NCBI GenBank assembly: GCA_963786805.1
Contig: CAWBAK010000006.1
Coordinates: 131,488-195,487 of the forward strand
Source of the DNA: CALGFI01 sp963786805
GTDB lineage: Bacteria > Actinomycetota > UBA4738 > HRBIN12
Direction: 5' to 3'
Length of the DNA stretch: 64,000 bases
In this document: positions 16,393 to 25,048 of the stretch, in pieces
Numbering within the stretch: position 1 is the stretch's first letter
Layout of the letters: every line of letters starts with the position of its first letter
Notes under the pieces: model-generated
What the model was told of the DNA's origin: nothing
What the model saw: the letters and a program-made list of their open reading frames with translations, nothing else
Database searches by the model: none
Position numbers and translations under genes: made by a program

Positions 16393-17910
16393 ATGAAACG
16401 ACGCACGGTCCCCCTCACGATCGTCGCAGTGCTGCTCGCCGCGGTCCTCGTCGCGCCCGCCGCGGCCGTCCCGACCAGCGTCGATTCGTCGGCGCTCCGC
16501 ACCGCCGTAACCCTGGACGGGATCCGGGCGCATCAACAAGCGCTGCAAACCATCGCCGATGCAAACGGCGGCACCCGCTCGTCGGGAACGCCGGGGTACG
16601 ACGCTTCGGTCCAGTACGTCGTGAACCAGTTGGCCGCAGCGGGATACGACGTCACGCAGCAGCCGTTCAACTTCCCGTTCTTCCAGGAGTTGACCCCGTC
16701 TGAGATGGAGCAGACGGCCCCCACGCCGACGGTCTACACGAACGAGGACGACTTCCTGACGATGGACTACTCGGGCGCCGGGGACGTGACGGCAGCCGTG
16801 ACTCCGATCGACGTCGTCCTGACCGACCCCGTAGTCGTCGACAGCGGGTGCGACGGTGAGTTCGCCGAGGTCGGTGACGGAGGCTTCGGCAACATCGTCC
16901 CGGACCCGGACGGCCCGGACGACTTCGCGGGCTTCACCGAGGGGAATATCGCCCTGATCCAGCGGGGAACGTGCACATTCGCCCTCAAGGTCGCGAACGC
17001 CGATGCGGCCGGAGCGTCCGCGGTCATCATCTTCAACCAGGGCAACACGCCGGGGCGCTCGGGTGTGCTTGCGGGGACCCTGGGGGGTCCGACGGACCTT
17101 CCGACGCTCGGCATCAGCTTCGCCCTGGGATCCGAGCTCGCGACCACCGCCGGACTCGAGATGCGTGTCGCGACGAACACTCAGTCCGAGATCCGCCAGA
17201 CGAGGAACGTGATCGCGGAGACCCACGGCGGACGGACGGATCGGGTCGTCGTCGTCGGCGCCCACCTCGACTCGGTCCTGGCGGGACCGGGCATCAACGA
17301 CAACGGGAGTGGCTTCGGCGACGATCCTGGAGATCGCCCTGCAGATGGCCGAGCTGGGGATCGAGCCACGGAACCAGGTCCGATTCATGTGGTACGGGGC
17401 GCGAGGAGTTCAACCTACTCGGATCGGCAGTTCTACGTCGACGGACTGTCGAAGCGGCAGATCAAGAACATCGAGGTGATGCTGAACTTCGACATGGTCG
17501 GCTCGCCGAACTTCGTTCGCTTCGTATACGACGGTGACGGTTCTGGGACTCGGGACCGCGGGTCCGAACGGCTCGGACGTCGATCGAGGACGTGTTCCTC
17601 GACTACTTCGCCAGCGCAAGCGCTCCAGACCGAGCCGACGGCGTTCGACGGACGCTCGGACTACGGTCCGTTCATCGCCGTCGGGATCCCGGCCGGTGGA
17701 CTGTTCACCGGCGCCGAAGGGCATCAAGACCGCAGCAGCAGGTCGGGATCTACGGCGGTACCGCGGGGCAGCAATACGATCCGTGCTATCACCTGCGTCT
17801 GTGACACATTCGCGAACAACAGCGACACGGCCTTGGATCAGATGTCCGACGCCGCTGCGCACGCGACTCTGACCTTCGCCATGTCGAAGTCAACGGTGGG
17901 CGGAGTCTAG
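16393..17910 (+). CDS. Secreted M28 zinc aminopeptidase with PA domain (frameshifted)
   Basis: A signal peptide (MKRRTVPLTIVAVLLAAVLVAPAAA) leads to an M28 peptidase. A protease-associated domain is inserted near residues 170-260 (EGNIALIQRGTCTFALKVAN, AVIIFNQGN). Zinc-site motifs are VVVGAHLDSV, GPGINDNGSG, an (A)EEFNLLGS segment and LNFDMVGSPN, with the last His in PCYH. It should trim peptides outside the cell. Several one-base insertions lie between 17320 and 17780; residues remain family-like in alternating frames. RBS AAGGAGG is strong. It is a paralogue of the peptidase at 28832. Confidence 0.88.
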   Translation: MKRRTVPLTIVAVLLAAVLVAPAAAVPTSVDSSALRTAVTLDGIRAHQQALQTIADANGGTRSSGTPGYDASVQYVVNQLAAAGYDVTQQPFNFPFFQELTPSEMEQTAPTPTVYTNEDDFLTMDYSGAGDVTAAVTPIDVVLTDPVVVDSGCDGEFAEVGDGGFGNIVPDPDGPDDFAGFTEGNIALIQRGTCTFALKVANADAAGASAVIIFNQGNTPGRSGVLAGTLGGPTDLPTLGISFALGSELATTAGLEMRVATNTQSEIRQTRNVIAETHGGRTDRVVVVGAHLDSVLAGPGINDNGSGFGDDPGDRPADGRAGDRATEPGPIHVVRGARSSTYSDRQFYVDGLSKRQIKNIEVMLNFDMVGSPNFVRFVYDGDGSGTRDRGSERLGRRSRTCSSTTSPAQALQTEPTAFDGRSDYGPFIAVGIPAGGLFTGAEGHQDRSSRSGSTAVPRGSNTIRAITCVCDTFANNSDTALDQMSDAAAHATLTFAMSKSTVGGV

Positions 17911-17954
17911 AAGGCCGCTGGAGCGGGCCCGACTCGAGTAGATACCGGCGTGAT

Positions 17955-17982
17955 GGGGGCGGTGGCAGCAGCCACCGCCCCC
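17955..17982. terminator. 12-bp perfect hairpin between convergent genes
   Basis: GGGGGCGGTGGC and GCCACCGCCCCC pair perfectly around an AGCA loop, 44 bp after the peptidase stop and before the convergent gene end. No U-tract follows. Confidence 0.7.
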
Positions 17983-18073
17983 TGCCACCCGCGGATGGCG
18001 GCGGGTCGCGCAGATCGAGTGGGGCGGGAGTGCTTGAACGCCTGGCCGATCTGACTCGGGTCACACCTTGTAC

Positions 18074-18820
18074 TCAGACGCCGACGTCTTCCGTCGGATC
18101 GGGACTCCATCGTCCCTGGAGCCACCGATCCTCGAACCGCCCTTCCGCGGGCCGTGGTGGGAACAGGCTCGGGAGGACACGAGGGAGCCGTCGATGGATC
18201 GCGACGGCAGCGTCGTAGAGGAGCAGGACCTGTTCGGCGGGAAGCTGGGCTGCCGTGAGCAGGAGCACGTGCTCCTTCACCTCGGCCGTCACGCCTTCGG
18301 GAAGGGCGAGGAGGCCCTCCATCATCCGCTGCTCGAGGAACGCGATCGCGAACCGTTCGTCCTCGGACTCGACGACGAACCGGTCGTTGAACTCCTCGAG
18401 CTCGAGCCGTACTTCCCGCAGACCGAGGGCGGCCTTCATCTCGTCGGCCAGGTCCCGCGGAGCGATCCGGAGCCGGGGAGCCGAGAACGCGACCGGGACG
18501 ACGGCGCAGGTGACCCGGCGGCGTGGCGAGTCGGCGGGATCCTCGTACCAGAAGTCGAACGCGCGGATCTCCGTGCCTCGCGCGCGCTCCCAGACGACGT
18601 TCTCGGTTCCGGACTCCGTTCGGCCGAACATGGGGAACGGAAGCCAGGCGGTATCCGGGGAGAGGTCCATCGGCGCGAAGTCCATGCCCGCGCGCTGGCA
18701 CAGGAGCATGAGCCGCCGCTGCCGTGCGGCGCCCCGTCGCCAACGCCACACGAGCTGCGCGAGCGCGACGGCCACAATGGCCAGCGCGAACCACTACGGT
18801 CGGAGCCCTCGGCGCCTCAT
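18074..18820 (-). CDS. Conserved hypothetical protein with N-terminal membrane helix (frameshifted)
   Basis: A short basic N-terminus (MRRRGL) and a membrane helix (WFALAIVAVALAQLVW) precede a cytosolic domain of about 215 residues: RRLMLLCQRAGMDFAPMD, WLPFPMFGR, FDFWYEDP, VVPVAFSAPRLRIAP, DRFVVESEDERFAIAFLEQRMMEGLL. I recognise the overall pattern from actinobacterial proteins without a named function. A single-base error near 18795 hides the start; ATG at 18820 is the best candidate. No operon partner. Confidence 0.7.
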
Positions 18821-18901
18821 AGGAGAGAGGTCGGGTCCGTCCGATACGAGCTTGAATGGCGGCGCCGCCGAAGCGCGGTCCCTGTAACGAACGATGCGAC
18901 C

Positions 18902-19663
18902 CTACGCGCCGGCTCGCAGGACCTCGAGGAACGCCGACTCGGTAGCCGGGGACGGGGAGGCTCCGAGCTCGTCCGCGAGCTTCGTCCTGAGTCGCTCATA
19001 TACGGCGAGGGCTTGCGCCGTGTTCCCGGCGGCCGCGTGCGCCTCCATCAGGAGCACGTGGCCGGTCTCACGGTACGGCTCGAGCTCGACCACGAGCTCG
19101 CCATCGGTCGCCGCCCCAACCGCGTCGTGGTTCGCGAGCGCGGCCCGACCCCGTACCTCGAGGGCACGCACGCGCACTTGGCGCAGGTGCTCCCGGCGGC
19201 GTTCAACCCAGACACCGGCGTCACCGGCAAGGAAGGATCGACGGGCGATCGCGTTCGCGACGAGGGCTGCCCCGACCGCGCCGGGTAGATCGTCGGCCCG
19301 CAGTGCGGCCTCCGCCTCGTGGATCGCGGCGCTCGCGGCCTCGACGTCGACCCAGGTTTTCGCCGGCAAACGGAGCTGGTAGCAGCCGAACGCATGCTCG
19401 ATGCTCGCGGGCGCGCCAGCCTCGTCGAGCACCACACGGAGCTTGCTGACGAGCGCGCGAAGCGCGGTCTGCCACGCCCTCGGAGGAGAACCGTCCCAGA
19501 CGATGTCGGCGAGTTCCTCGAGGGGGATCGCCCGGTCCCGTTCCCACGCCAAAACGGTGAGCGTCAGACGGCCCTGCCTTCCCGGGAGGCGTCGCTCGGG
19601 CACGAGAGTGACCCCATGTTCGATCGCGACGTTCCCTGCAAGGTAGAGGCGCAGCGTCATCAT
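18902..19663 (-). CDS. BTAD/SARP-type transcriptional regulator
   Basis: 253 residues. The N-terminal winged helix (LTVLAWERDRAIPLEELADIVWDGSPPRAWQTALRALVSKLRVVLDEAG) is the OmpR-like domain of SARP regulators. The C-terminal bacterial transcriptional activation domain is a TPR-like array (AIHEAEAALRADDLPGAV, VRALEVRGRAALANHD, YRETGHVLLMEAHAAAGN, ALAVYERLRTKLADELGASPSP). SARPs usually activate metabolite clusters; no cluster is next to it. It is transcribed away from the DUF1059 operon and may control it. Two adjacent ATGs (19663 or 19660) are possible starts. Confidence 0.88.
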   Translation of the reverse strand: MMTLRLYLAGNVAIEHGVTLVPERRLPGRQGRLTLTVLAWERDRAIPLEELADIVWDGSPPRAWQTALRALVSKLRVVLDEAGAPASIEHAFGCYQLRLPAKTWVDVEAASAAIHEAEAALRADDLPGAVGAALVANAIARRSFLAGDAGVWVERRREHLRQVRVRALEVRGRAALANHDAVGAATDGELVVELEPYRETGHVLLMEAHAAAGNTAQALAVYERLRTKLADELGASPSPATESAFLEVLRAGA

Positions 19664-19723
19664 GTCCCCAACGTTCGCCCAACCGGCCGTCCGTAGTATC
19701 CGGCAACCGAAGGAGGTAGTCGC

Positions 19724-19876
19724 ATGATCAAGGAAGTGCAATGCGAGTGCGGCTTCTACGCGCGCGGGACGGAGGAGGACCTCGTGCCCGTCGTGCAGGC
19801 GCACGGGAAGGCCAAGCACGGTATGGACGTCACGGCCGAGCAGGTCGTCGCGCAGCTGAAGCCGTTCGAGGCCTGA
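19724..19876 (+). CDS. DUF1059 small protein
   Basis: 50 residues, MIKEVQCECGFYARGTEEDL..., with the two conserved N-terminal cysteines (CECG) and the histidines of the C-terminal half (QAHGKAKHGMDVT) typical of DUF1059. These could bind a metal ion. AAGGAGG lies 7 nt before the ATG. It starts a plus-strand run with the SRPBCC, DUF1801 and RibD-like genes. Confidence 0.85.
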   Translation: MIKEVQCECGFYARGTEEDLVPVVQAHGKAKHGMDVTAEQVVAQLKPFEA

Positions 19877-19887
19877 ACGACCGAGCC

Positions 19888-20334
19888 GTGAATGTCGACG
19901 TCGTCACCGAGATCGAGATCGCTCGCCCCCGCGAAGAGGTGGCGTCCTTCGCCGCGGACCCGACGAACGCGACGACCTGGTACCGCAACATCGACGCGAT
20001 GACGTGGGAGACCTCGCCGCCGCTCGCCGTAGGCTCGAGGGTCCGGTTCCGCGCCCGCTTCCTCGGCCGGACCCTCGAGTACACGTACGAGGTCGTCGAG
20101 CTCGTTCCGGCGGAGCGGCTCGTGATGTCGATGGCGGCGGGTCCCTTCCCGATGGAGACCTCGTACCGATGGGAAGACACGGCCGACGGGACGAGGATGA
20201 CGCTGCGGAACCGCGGCCAGCCGGCGCGCTCCATGCAGATGCTCGAGGGCGTCGTCTCGGCGGCGATGCGGAGGGCGAACAGGGCCGACCTCGCCCGGCT
20301 CAAGGCGCTGCTCGAGGCGAGTGAGGTCGCGTAA
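19888..20334 (+). CDS. SRPBCC family protein
   Basis: 148 residues with VVTEIEIARPREEVASFAADPTNATTWYRNI, the standard polyketide-cyclase/SRPBCC opening, then VGSRVRFRARFLGRTLEYTYEVVELVPAERLVM and PMETSYRWEDTADGTRMTLRNRGQP. The GTG start is 11 bp after the DUF1059 stop, so the two are probably co-transcribed. It is a cytosolic ligand-binding protein of unknown specificity. Confidence 0.87.
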   Translation: MNVDVVTEIEIARPREEVASFAADPTNATTWYRNIDAMTWETSPPLAVGSRVRFRARFLGRTLEYTYEVVELVPAERLVMSMAAGPFPMETSYRWEDTADGTRMTLRNRGQPARSMQMLEGVVSAAMRRANRADLARLKALLEASEVA

Positions 20335-20391
20335 CCGCTCTTCCACGACCGTGCCATGATGCCCGGACCACCGAACGGCTGAGGACGAGTC

Positions 20392-20763
20392 ATGGAGAAG
20401 CCGAAGAGCGTCCAGGCGTACTTCGCGTCGCTGCCCAAGGAACAGCGGTCCCCGCTCCAGAAGCTGCGCGAGACCATCGCGGCTGCGGCGCCCGATGCCG
20501 AGGAAGGCATCACGTACAGCATGCCGGGGTTCCTGCTCGGCGGGAAAGGGTTCGTCGCCTACGCCGCGTTCAAGGATCACTACAGCTTCTTCCCGATGAG
20601 CACGAAGGCGATCGACGCGCACCGCGACGAGCTCGGAGCGCGCGTGACCGGCAAGGGAACGATCAGCTTCGAGTACGGCCGGCCGCTGCCGACCGCGCTC
20701 GTGAAGAAAGTCGTCAAGACACGCCTGGCCGAGGCCACCGCCAGACAGATCAAGCGGAAGTGA
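20392..20763 (+). CDS. DUF1801 (iron chaperone/YdhG-like) protein
   Basis: 123 residues: SVQAYFASLPKEQRSPLQKLRETIAAAAPDAEEGITYSMPGFLLGGKGFVAYAAFKDHYSFFPMS. This is the DUF1801 fold, to which the frataxin-like YdhG proteins belong; an iron role is only suggested for the family. A GAGGACGAG site precedes the ATG. It is followed after 24 bp by a RibD-like gene. Confidence 0.87.
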   Translation: MEKPKSVQAYFASLPKEQRSPLQKLRETIAAAAPDAEEGITYSMPGFLLGGKGFVAYAAFKDHYSFFPMSTKAIDAHRDELGARVTGKGTISFEYGRPLPTALVKKVVKTRLAEATARQIKRK

Positions 20764-20787
20764 GCAAGACCATCGAGGACTCCTGAC

Positions 20788-21349
20788 GTGGCCGAGCTCA
20801 TCTATTCCGCGATCACGTCGCTCGACGGCTACGTCGCCGACGAGGAGGGCAACTTCGACTGGGCCGAGCCGGACCACGAGGTCCACGCGTTCGTCAACGA
20901 CCTGGAACGGCCGATCGGCACCTACCTCTTCGGCCGCCGGATGTACGAGGTGATGACGTACTGGGAGACCGCGCACACGGTCCCGGACCAACCACCGGAG
21001 ATCCTCGACTTCGCGCAGATCTGGCGGGCGGCCGACAAGGTCGTCTACTCCACGACGCTCGAGGACGGCATCGACCGCCCGGACGCGGATCGAGCGCGAG
21101 TTCGACCCCGATGTCGTGAGGCAGATGAAGGAGACGGCCGAGCGCGACCTCGGCATCGGGGGTGCCACCCTCGCGGCGCGAGCGATCGCGGCGGGCCTGG
21201 TGGACGAGCTCCACCTGTTCGTCACGCCGGTCGTCGTCGGAGGGGGCACGCGCTCCCTGCCCGACGGCGTTCGGTGGGACCTCGATCTGGCGGACGAACG
21301 CCGGTTCGGCAACGGCGTCGTCTACCTTCGCTATCGCACGAGAACCTGA
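20788..21349 (+). CDS. RibD C-terminal/DHFR-like protein (frameshifted)
   Basis: It begins LIYSAITSLDGYVADEEGNFDWAEPD, continues GTYLFGRRMYEVMTYWE, and after a one-base insertion near 21080 resumes with DLGIGGATLAARAIAAGLVDELHLFVTPVVVGGGTRSLP and a terminal VYLRYRT. These are the NADPH-binding and substrate-loop motifs of the RibD_C fold. It closes the plus-strand run that starts at the DUF1059 gene. Its substrate is unknown. Confidence 0.85.
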
Positions 21350-21353
21350 CGTC

Positions 21354-21903
21354 TCACTGCGCCGACTCCATCATCGACAGCAGCTTCGTCGTCGTATTCC
21401 AGTTGCGGATCGTCACGCTCGGGTAGATCGGCGATGAGACGATCCTGCTCAGCCGGCTCGACGTGGCCTTGGCCTCGAGCCTGGAGAAGTAGAGGACACC
21501 GGTTCCCGCGTGCCCGCTGTCCACGGCGGGGTTCGTGGGCACGTGACGGATCGCGGCCCTCGCCGTGAGCGGCTCCTTCACGAAGATGACGTCGTACCGG
21601 TACTTCTTCGGGTCGGACCCGAACCCCTTCGGCGCGCGGTCGACGATGGCGCGCATCTGCTTCCGGGTGCGCACGACCACGGTCGGGACGTAGTCGAACG
21701 CGCCGGCGAGCATCGCCTCGATCCGCGCGAGTCAGCTCCGCCGCCGGGGTCGCCGGCGCCGTGAACAGCACGTTGCCGCTCTGGATGTAGGTGGCCACGT
21801 CCTCGAAGCCGTTCGCCTCGAAGCAGGCCTTGAGCGCGGGCATCCTGATCAGGTTCTTGCCGCCGACGTTGATCCCGCGGAGGAGGGCGACGTAGCTGGG
21901 CAT
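21354..21903 (-). CDS. DUF1697 family protein (frameshifted)
   Basis: MPSYVALLRGINVGGKNLIRMPALKACFEANGFEDVATYIQSGNVLF is the unmistakable DUF1697 N-terminus, followed after a one-base indel near 21728 by AFDYVPTVVVRTRKQM, YDVIFVKEPLT, VLYFSRLEAKATSSRLSRIV and YPSVTIRNWNTTTKL. The family is uncharacterised and about 180 residues long, as here once repaired. A TATACA box ends 6 nt before the ATG, so the message is probably leaderless. Confidence 0.9.
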
Positions 21904-21909
21904 CAGGGA

Positions 21910-21915
21910 TGTATA
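21910..21915 (-). promoter_or_regulatory. -10 box of leaderless promoter for the DUF1697 gene
   Basis: TATACA on the minus strand is followed by TCCCTG and the ATG at 21903. This is the closest match to the TATAAT consensus among the leaderless promoters here. Confidence 0.55.
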
Positions 21916-21949
21916 GCCTCCCAGAGGGCCGATCGAAAGGACACCGGAG

Positions 21950-22561
21950 ATGAGGAAGCTGAGCGTGAACACCTTCTTGACCCTCGACGGGGTCATGCAG
22001 GCTCCCGGCGGACCCGGAGAGGACGACAGCGGCGGCTTCGCGCTCGGCGGCTGGTCGGTGAACTACTGGGACGAGCAGATGGGCATGATCATGGGCGAGG
22101 CGATGAGCACGCCGTTCGACCTCGTTCTCGGACGCAAGACCTACGACATCTTCGCCGCCTATTGGCCGCACGCCACGGACGAACTGGGCGCCAAGCCGTT
22201 GAACGACGCCACCAAGTACGTCGCGTCGCGGAGTCGTCCCGCGTTGGAGTGGGGCCCGTCGAAGCTCATCGACGGGGACGCGGCCGAAGGCGTCGCGGCG
22301 CTCAAGGAGGAAGACGGGCCGGAGCTGCAGGTGCACGGCAGCGGGAACCTGATCCAGACGCTCATGCGCCACAACCTCGTCGACCAGTACCGCCTGTGGG
22401 TCTTCCCCCTCGTCATCGGGTCGGGCAAGCGCCTGTTCTCCGACGGCACCATCCCCTCCGGGCTGAAGCTCGTCGACAGCTTGGTCTCCAGCACGGGGGT
22501 CGTGATCGGTACGTACGAGCCGGCGGGCGAGATCGTCACCGGATCGTTCGCGCTGGAGTGA
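21950..22561 (+). CDS. RibD C-terminal/DHFR-like protein
   Basis: 203 residues, intact. Motifs: LSVNTFLTLDGVMQAPGGPGEDD, FDLVLGRKTYDIFAAYW, YVASRSRP, LQVHGSGNLIQTLMRHNLVDQYRLWVFPLVIGSGKRLFSDG. The GPGED N-terminus and the long form place it with the YyaP/YwjB-like reductases of unknown function. It has its own ribosome site and lies divergent from the DUF1697 gene across 46 bp. Confidence 0.9.
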   Translation: MRKLSVNTFLTLDGVMQAPGGPGEDDSGGFALGGWSVNYWDEQMGMIMGEAMSTPFDLVLGRKTYDIFAAYWPHATDELGAKPLNDATKYVASRSRPALEWGPSKLIDGDAAEGVAALKEEDGPELQVHGSGNLIQTLMRHNLVDQYRLWVFPLVIGSGKRLFSDGTIPSGLKLVDSLVSSTGVVIGTYEPAGEIVTGSFALE

Positions 22562-22573
22562 CGGCGCTCGCCT

Positions 22574-23650
22574 TTACGAACGGCGCGAGCCCAGGATCTC
22601 GGCGAGGTCGTACGTCACCGGCTCCTGGAGCTGCTCGTACGTGCACGAACGTGGATCGCGGTCGGGGCGCCAGCGCACGAACTGGCCGGTGTGCCGGAGG
22701 CGTTCGCCCTCCATGTGGTCGTAGCGCACCTCGACCACCCGCTCTGGGCGGAGCGGCACGAACGTCAGGTCCTTGCCGGCGCTCCAACGGCTGCCCTCGG
22801 AGTGGCGGGGCGTTCGCGTTCCCGTCTCTTCCTGCCCCCAGTTCCACGGATGACCCTCGAAGGTGGTGACGAGCGGCTGGAGCTCCTCGTAGAGCTTCCG
22901 GCGCTGCGTCATCGGCAGCGCGCCGACCACGCCGATGTTGGCGAGGTCCCCGTTGTCGTCGTACAGGCCGAGCAGCAGCGAGCCGATCGCGTGGTCGTCC
23001 GTCTTGTGCGTTCGGTAGCCGGCGACGACGCAGTCGGCGGTCCGCGTGTGCTTGATCTTGAACATCACCCGCTTGTCCGGCTGGTACGTCACGTCGAGCG
23101 GCTTGGCGATCACGCCGTCGAGCCCGGCGCCCTCGAACTCGTCGAACCACCGCTCGGCGACCTCGCGGTCGGTCGTGGCCGGCGTCACGTGGATCGGCGA
23201 CCTCGCGCCCGCGAGCGCGTCCTCGAGCAGTCGCCGCCGCTCGGCGAAGGGCTCCTTCATGAGGTTCCGGTCTTCGAGCGCCAGCAGATCGAAGGCCACG
23301 AAGTGCGCCGGCGTCTGCTCGGCCAGGAGCCGCACGCGGCTATCGGCCGGGTGGATCCGCTGCTGGAGCGTCTCGAACTCGAGCCGCTTGCCGCTCGGGT
23401 CCGGCACGACGATCTCGCCGTCGACGACGGCTCGTTTCGGAAGGTTCGCCTTGACCGCCTCGACGACCTCGGGGAAGTAACGGGTCATCGGCCGCTCGTT
23501 CCGGCTGCCGATCTCGACCTGGTCGCCGTCGCGGAACACGATCGAACGGAACCCGTCCCACTTCGGCTCGTACGAGAAGTCCCCCTTCGGGATCTCGGCG
23601 ACCGCTTTCGCGAGCATCGGCTTGACTGGGGGCATCACGGGCAGGCGCAT
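22574..23650 (-). CDS. ligC: ATP-dependent DNA ligase, LigC type
   Basis: 358 residues, normal for LigC. The adenylation lysine is Lys30 in EPKWDGFRS (motif I). Other motifs are VDGEIVVPD, FVAFDLLAL, GLDGVIAKPLDVTY (motif IV) and MFKIKHTRTADCVVAGYR (motif V), followed by an OB-fold with IGVVGALPMTQRRKLYEEL. LigC seals nicks in stationary-phase base-excision repair, often independently of Ku/LigD; neither is nearby. The ATG has TATCGT ending 6 nt upstream and no ribosome site, indicating a leaderless message. Confidence 0.95.
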   Translation of the reverse strand: MRLPVMPPVKPMLAKAVAEIPKGDFSYEPKWDGFRSIVFRDGDQVEIGSRNERPMTRYFPEVVEAVKANLPKRAVVDGEIVVPDPSGKRLEFETLQQRIHPADSRVRLLAEQTPAHFVAFDLLALEDRNLMKEPFAERRRLLEDALAGARSPIHVTPATTDREVAERWFDEFEGAGLDGVIAKPLDVTYQPDKRVMFKIKHTRTADCVVAGYRTHKTDDHAIGSLLLGLYDDNGDLANIGVVGALPMTQRRKLYEELQPLVTTFEGHPWNWGQEETGTRTPRHSEGSRWSAGKDLTFVPLRPERVVEVRYDHMEGERLRHTGQFVRWRPDRDPRSCTYEQLQEPVTYDLAEILGSRRS

Positions 23651-23656
23651 GCCGGG

Positions 23657-23662
23657 ACGATA
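23657..23662 (-). promoter_or_regulatory. -10 box of leaderless ligC promoter
   Basis: TATCGT on the minus strand, then CCCGGC, then the ATG of ligC. No Shine-Dalgarno sequence is present in the intervening bases. Confidence 0.55.
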
Positions 23663-23717
23663 TCGCTCGCGAGCGCTACTCAGCGAAGGAGCGCTTCGCA
23701 GCAGATAGCCGCTGCCG

Positions 23718-24329
23718 TCAGCACCATCCTCGGCAGGCGACGCGCCTCCAGGTCGAGCCGGGGTACGCGACGGCGACGATCCACCCGGCCACCGACCACT
23801 CGAGCGGATCGGCGAGTGTCTCCTCGAGCTGTCCCTCGCTGATCACGGGCTCGAGCGAGAGCTGATTGCCCGAGATGGTGAACGTCCAGTTGCCGTCGGC
23901 GATCTGGATCGTGTCGCCCTCGACCGAGTACGTCCCGTCGTCGACCTGTTGCTCGTGTTGATCGAGCGACCCGAACCGTGCCGCTTCATCGAAGAAGTGA
24001 AAATGTCGTTGCGGCCTGGCGCCTGAGCAGAGGTCGTCCTTCGCGGCGAGCTCCTCGACGGGGATGTTCGGGAAGAAGTCGCCGACGACGGCCGGCGCTG
24101 TCTCACCCAGGCCGGCATCCTCGAGCCCCGCGACAAGCTGATCGCACGTGTGCACCTGCATCCACCGACCAACCAGTGGGATCGCTGCCGTCGTCGCCTC
24201 GGTCTCGACCGCGTCCGACGGGGCGTAGCCGTCCGAGGACGTCGAGGCGTTCGACGATCCGGCACATGCCGCGAGCACCCCGATGGCGACGGCGAGCGCG
24301 CCGAGCCGTCCCGGAGCGATCCAACGCAT
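23718..24329 (-). CDS. Lipoprotein of unknown function, divergent from ECF sigma gene
   Basis: The signal sequence RLGALAVAIGVLAACAG contains a lipobox (LAAC), so the mature chain starts at a lipidated Cys and is exposed outside the membrane. The mature domain shows repeated short beta segments (PLVGRWMQVHTC, DGTYSVEGDTIQIADGNWTFTISGNQLSLEP), reminiscent of lipocalin-like lipid-binding lipoproteins. The same kind of sequence appears in the outside domain of the sigma-linked membrane protein at 25041, so the two may act together. Confidence 0.75.
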   Translation of the reverse strand: MRWIAPGRLGALAVAIGVLAACAGSSNASTSSDGYAPSDAVETEATTAAIPLVGRWMQVHTCDQLVAGLEDAGLGETAPAVVGDFFPNIPVEELAAKDDLCSGARPQRHFHFFDEAARFGSLDQHEQQVDDGTYSVEGDTIQIADGNWTFTISGNQLSLEPVISEGQLEETLADPLEWSVAGWIVAVAYPGSTWRRVACRGWC

Positions 24330-24508
24330 CCGCTGTCCTCTTGGAACATCGCTTCCTCCCTTCGCCCGACACCAGAGAAGAGCGCGCCGGCCCGCGATGC
24401 GTTTAGCGCCCGATCGGCTCAGGACGGAAGATGGCCGGAGTTCGGGCGTTCCTCGTCGCGAGCCTGAACGTTCCGAGCCGCGGAGGACTCTTCCGCAGAG
24501 AGGAGCAG

Positions 24509-25048
24509 ATGTCGCAACGGCCGCTTCGCGTCGTGCCGGGCCGAGGGCCCGAGGAGCCTCCGGCGGGCTCGCCGGACGGGCTCGACTTCGACGACTTCTT
24601 CGCGACCGAGAGCGAGGACCTGTTCCGCCGGATGTGGCTGGTCACAAGGAACCGCGCGGAGGCCGAGGAGGTCATGCAGGACGCGTTCCTCAGTCTGTAC
24701 GAGCGCTGGGATCGGATGGTCGCCGTCGAGGACCCGAAGGCATACCTCTACCGGACGGCGTTCAACGCGTGGCACAAGCGCTCGCGACGCGCGGCTCGAG
24801 CGCTGCGCGCGACGCTCACGCCGTCCAGGCGCGACGACGTCGAGGCGGCGGACGCGCGCACGGTGCTGGGCGACGCACTCGCGCACCTGAGCCCGCGGCA
24901 GCGAGCCGCGATCGTGCTGACCGAGCTCCTCGGGTTCTCCTCGGAGGACGCCGGCGACATCTTCGGTGTCCGAGCCGTGACGGCGCGCGTGCTGACCTCG
25001 CAGGCGCGGGCCGCGATGCGTTCATACCTCGGAGGACCCGATGACTGA
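24509..25048 (+). CDS. ECF RNA polymerase sigma factor
   Basis: 179 residues. Sigma region 2 is FDDFFATESEDLFRRMWLVTRNRAEAEEVMQDAFLSLYERW with YLYRTAFNAW; region 4 is ALAHLSPRQRAAIVLTELLGFSSEDAGDIFGVRAVTARVLTSQA. ATG at 24509 has a GAGAGGAG site 5 nt upstream. Its stop overlaps the start of the next gene by 8 bp. It is a close relative of the sigma factor at 32613 and has the same divergent-lipoprotein and downstream membrane-protein layout. Confidence 0.92.
   Translation: MSQRPLRVVPGRGPEEPPAGSPDGLDFDDFFATESEDLFRRMWLVTRNRAEAEEVMQDAFLSLYERWDRMVAVEDPKAYLYRTAFNAWHKRSRRAARALRATLTPSRRDDVEAADARTVLGDALAHLSPRQRAAIVLTELLGFSSEDAGDIFGVRAVTARVLTSQARAAMRSYLGGPDD

Noticed and set aside
16060..17388. A 442-codon minus-strand frame opposite the first M28 peptidase
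   Set aside because: The plus strand carries clear peptidase motifs; the minus frame has no recognisable domain.
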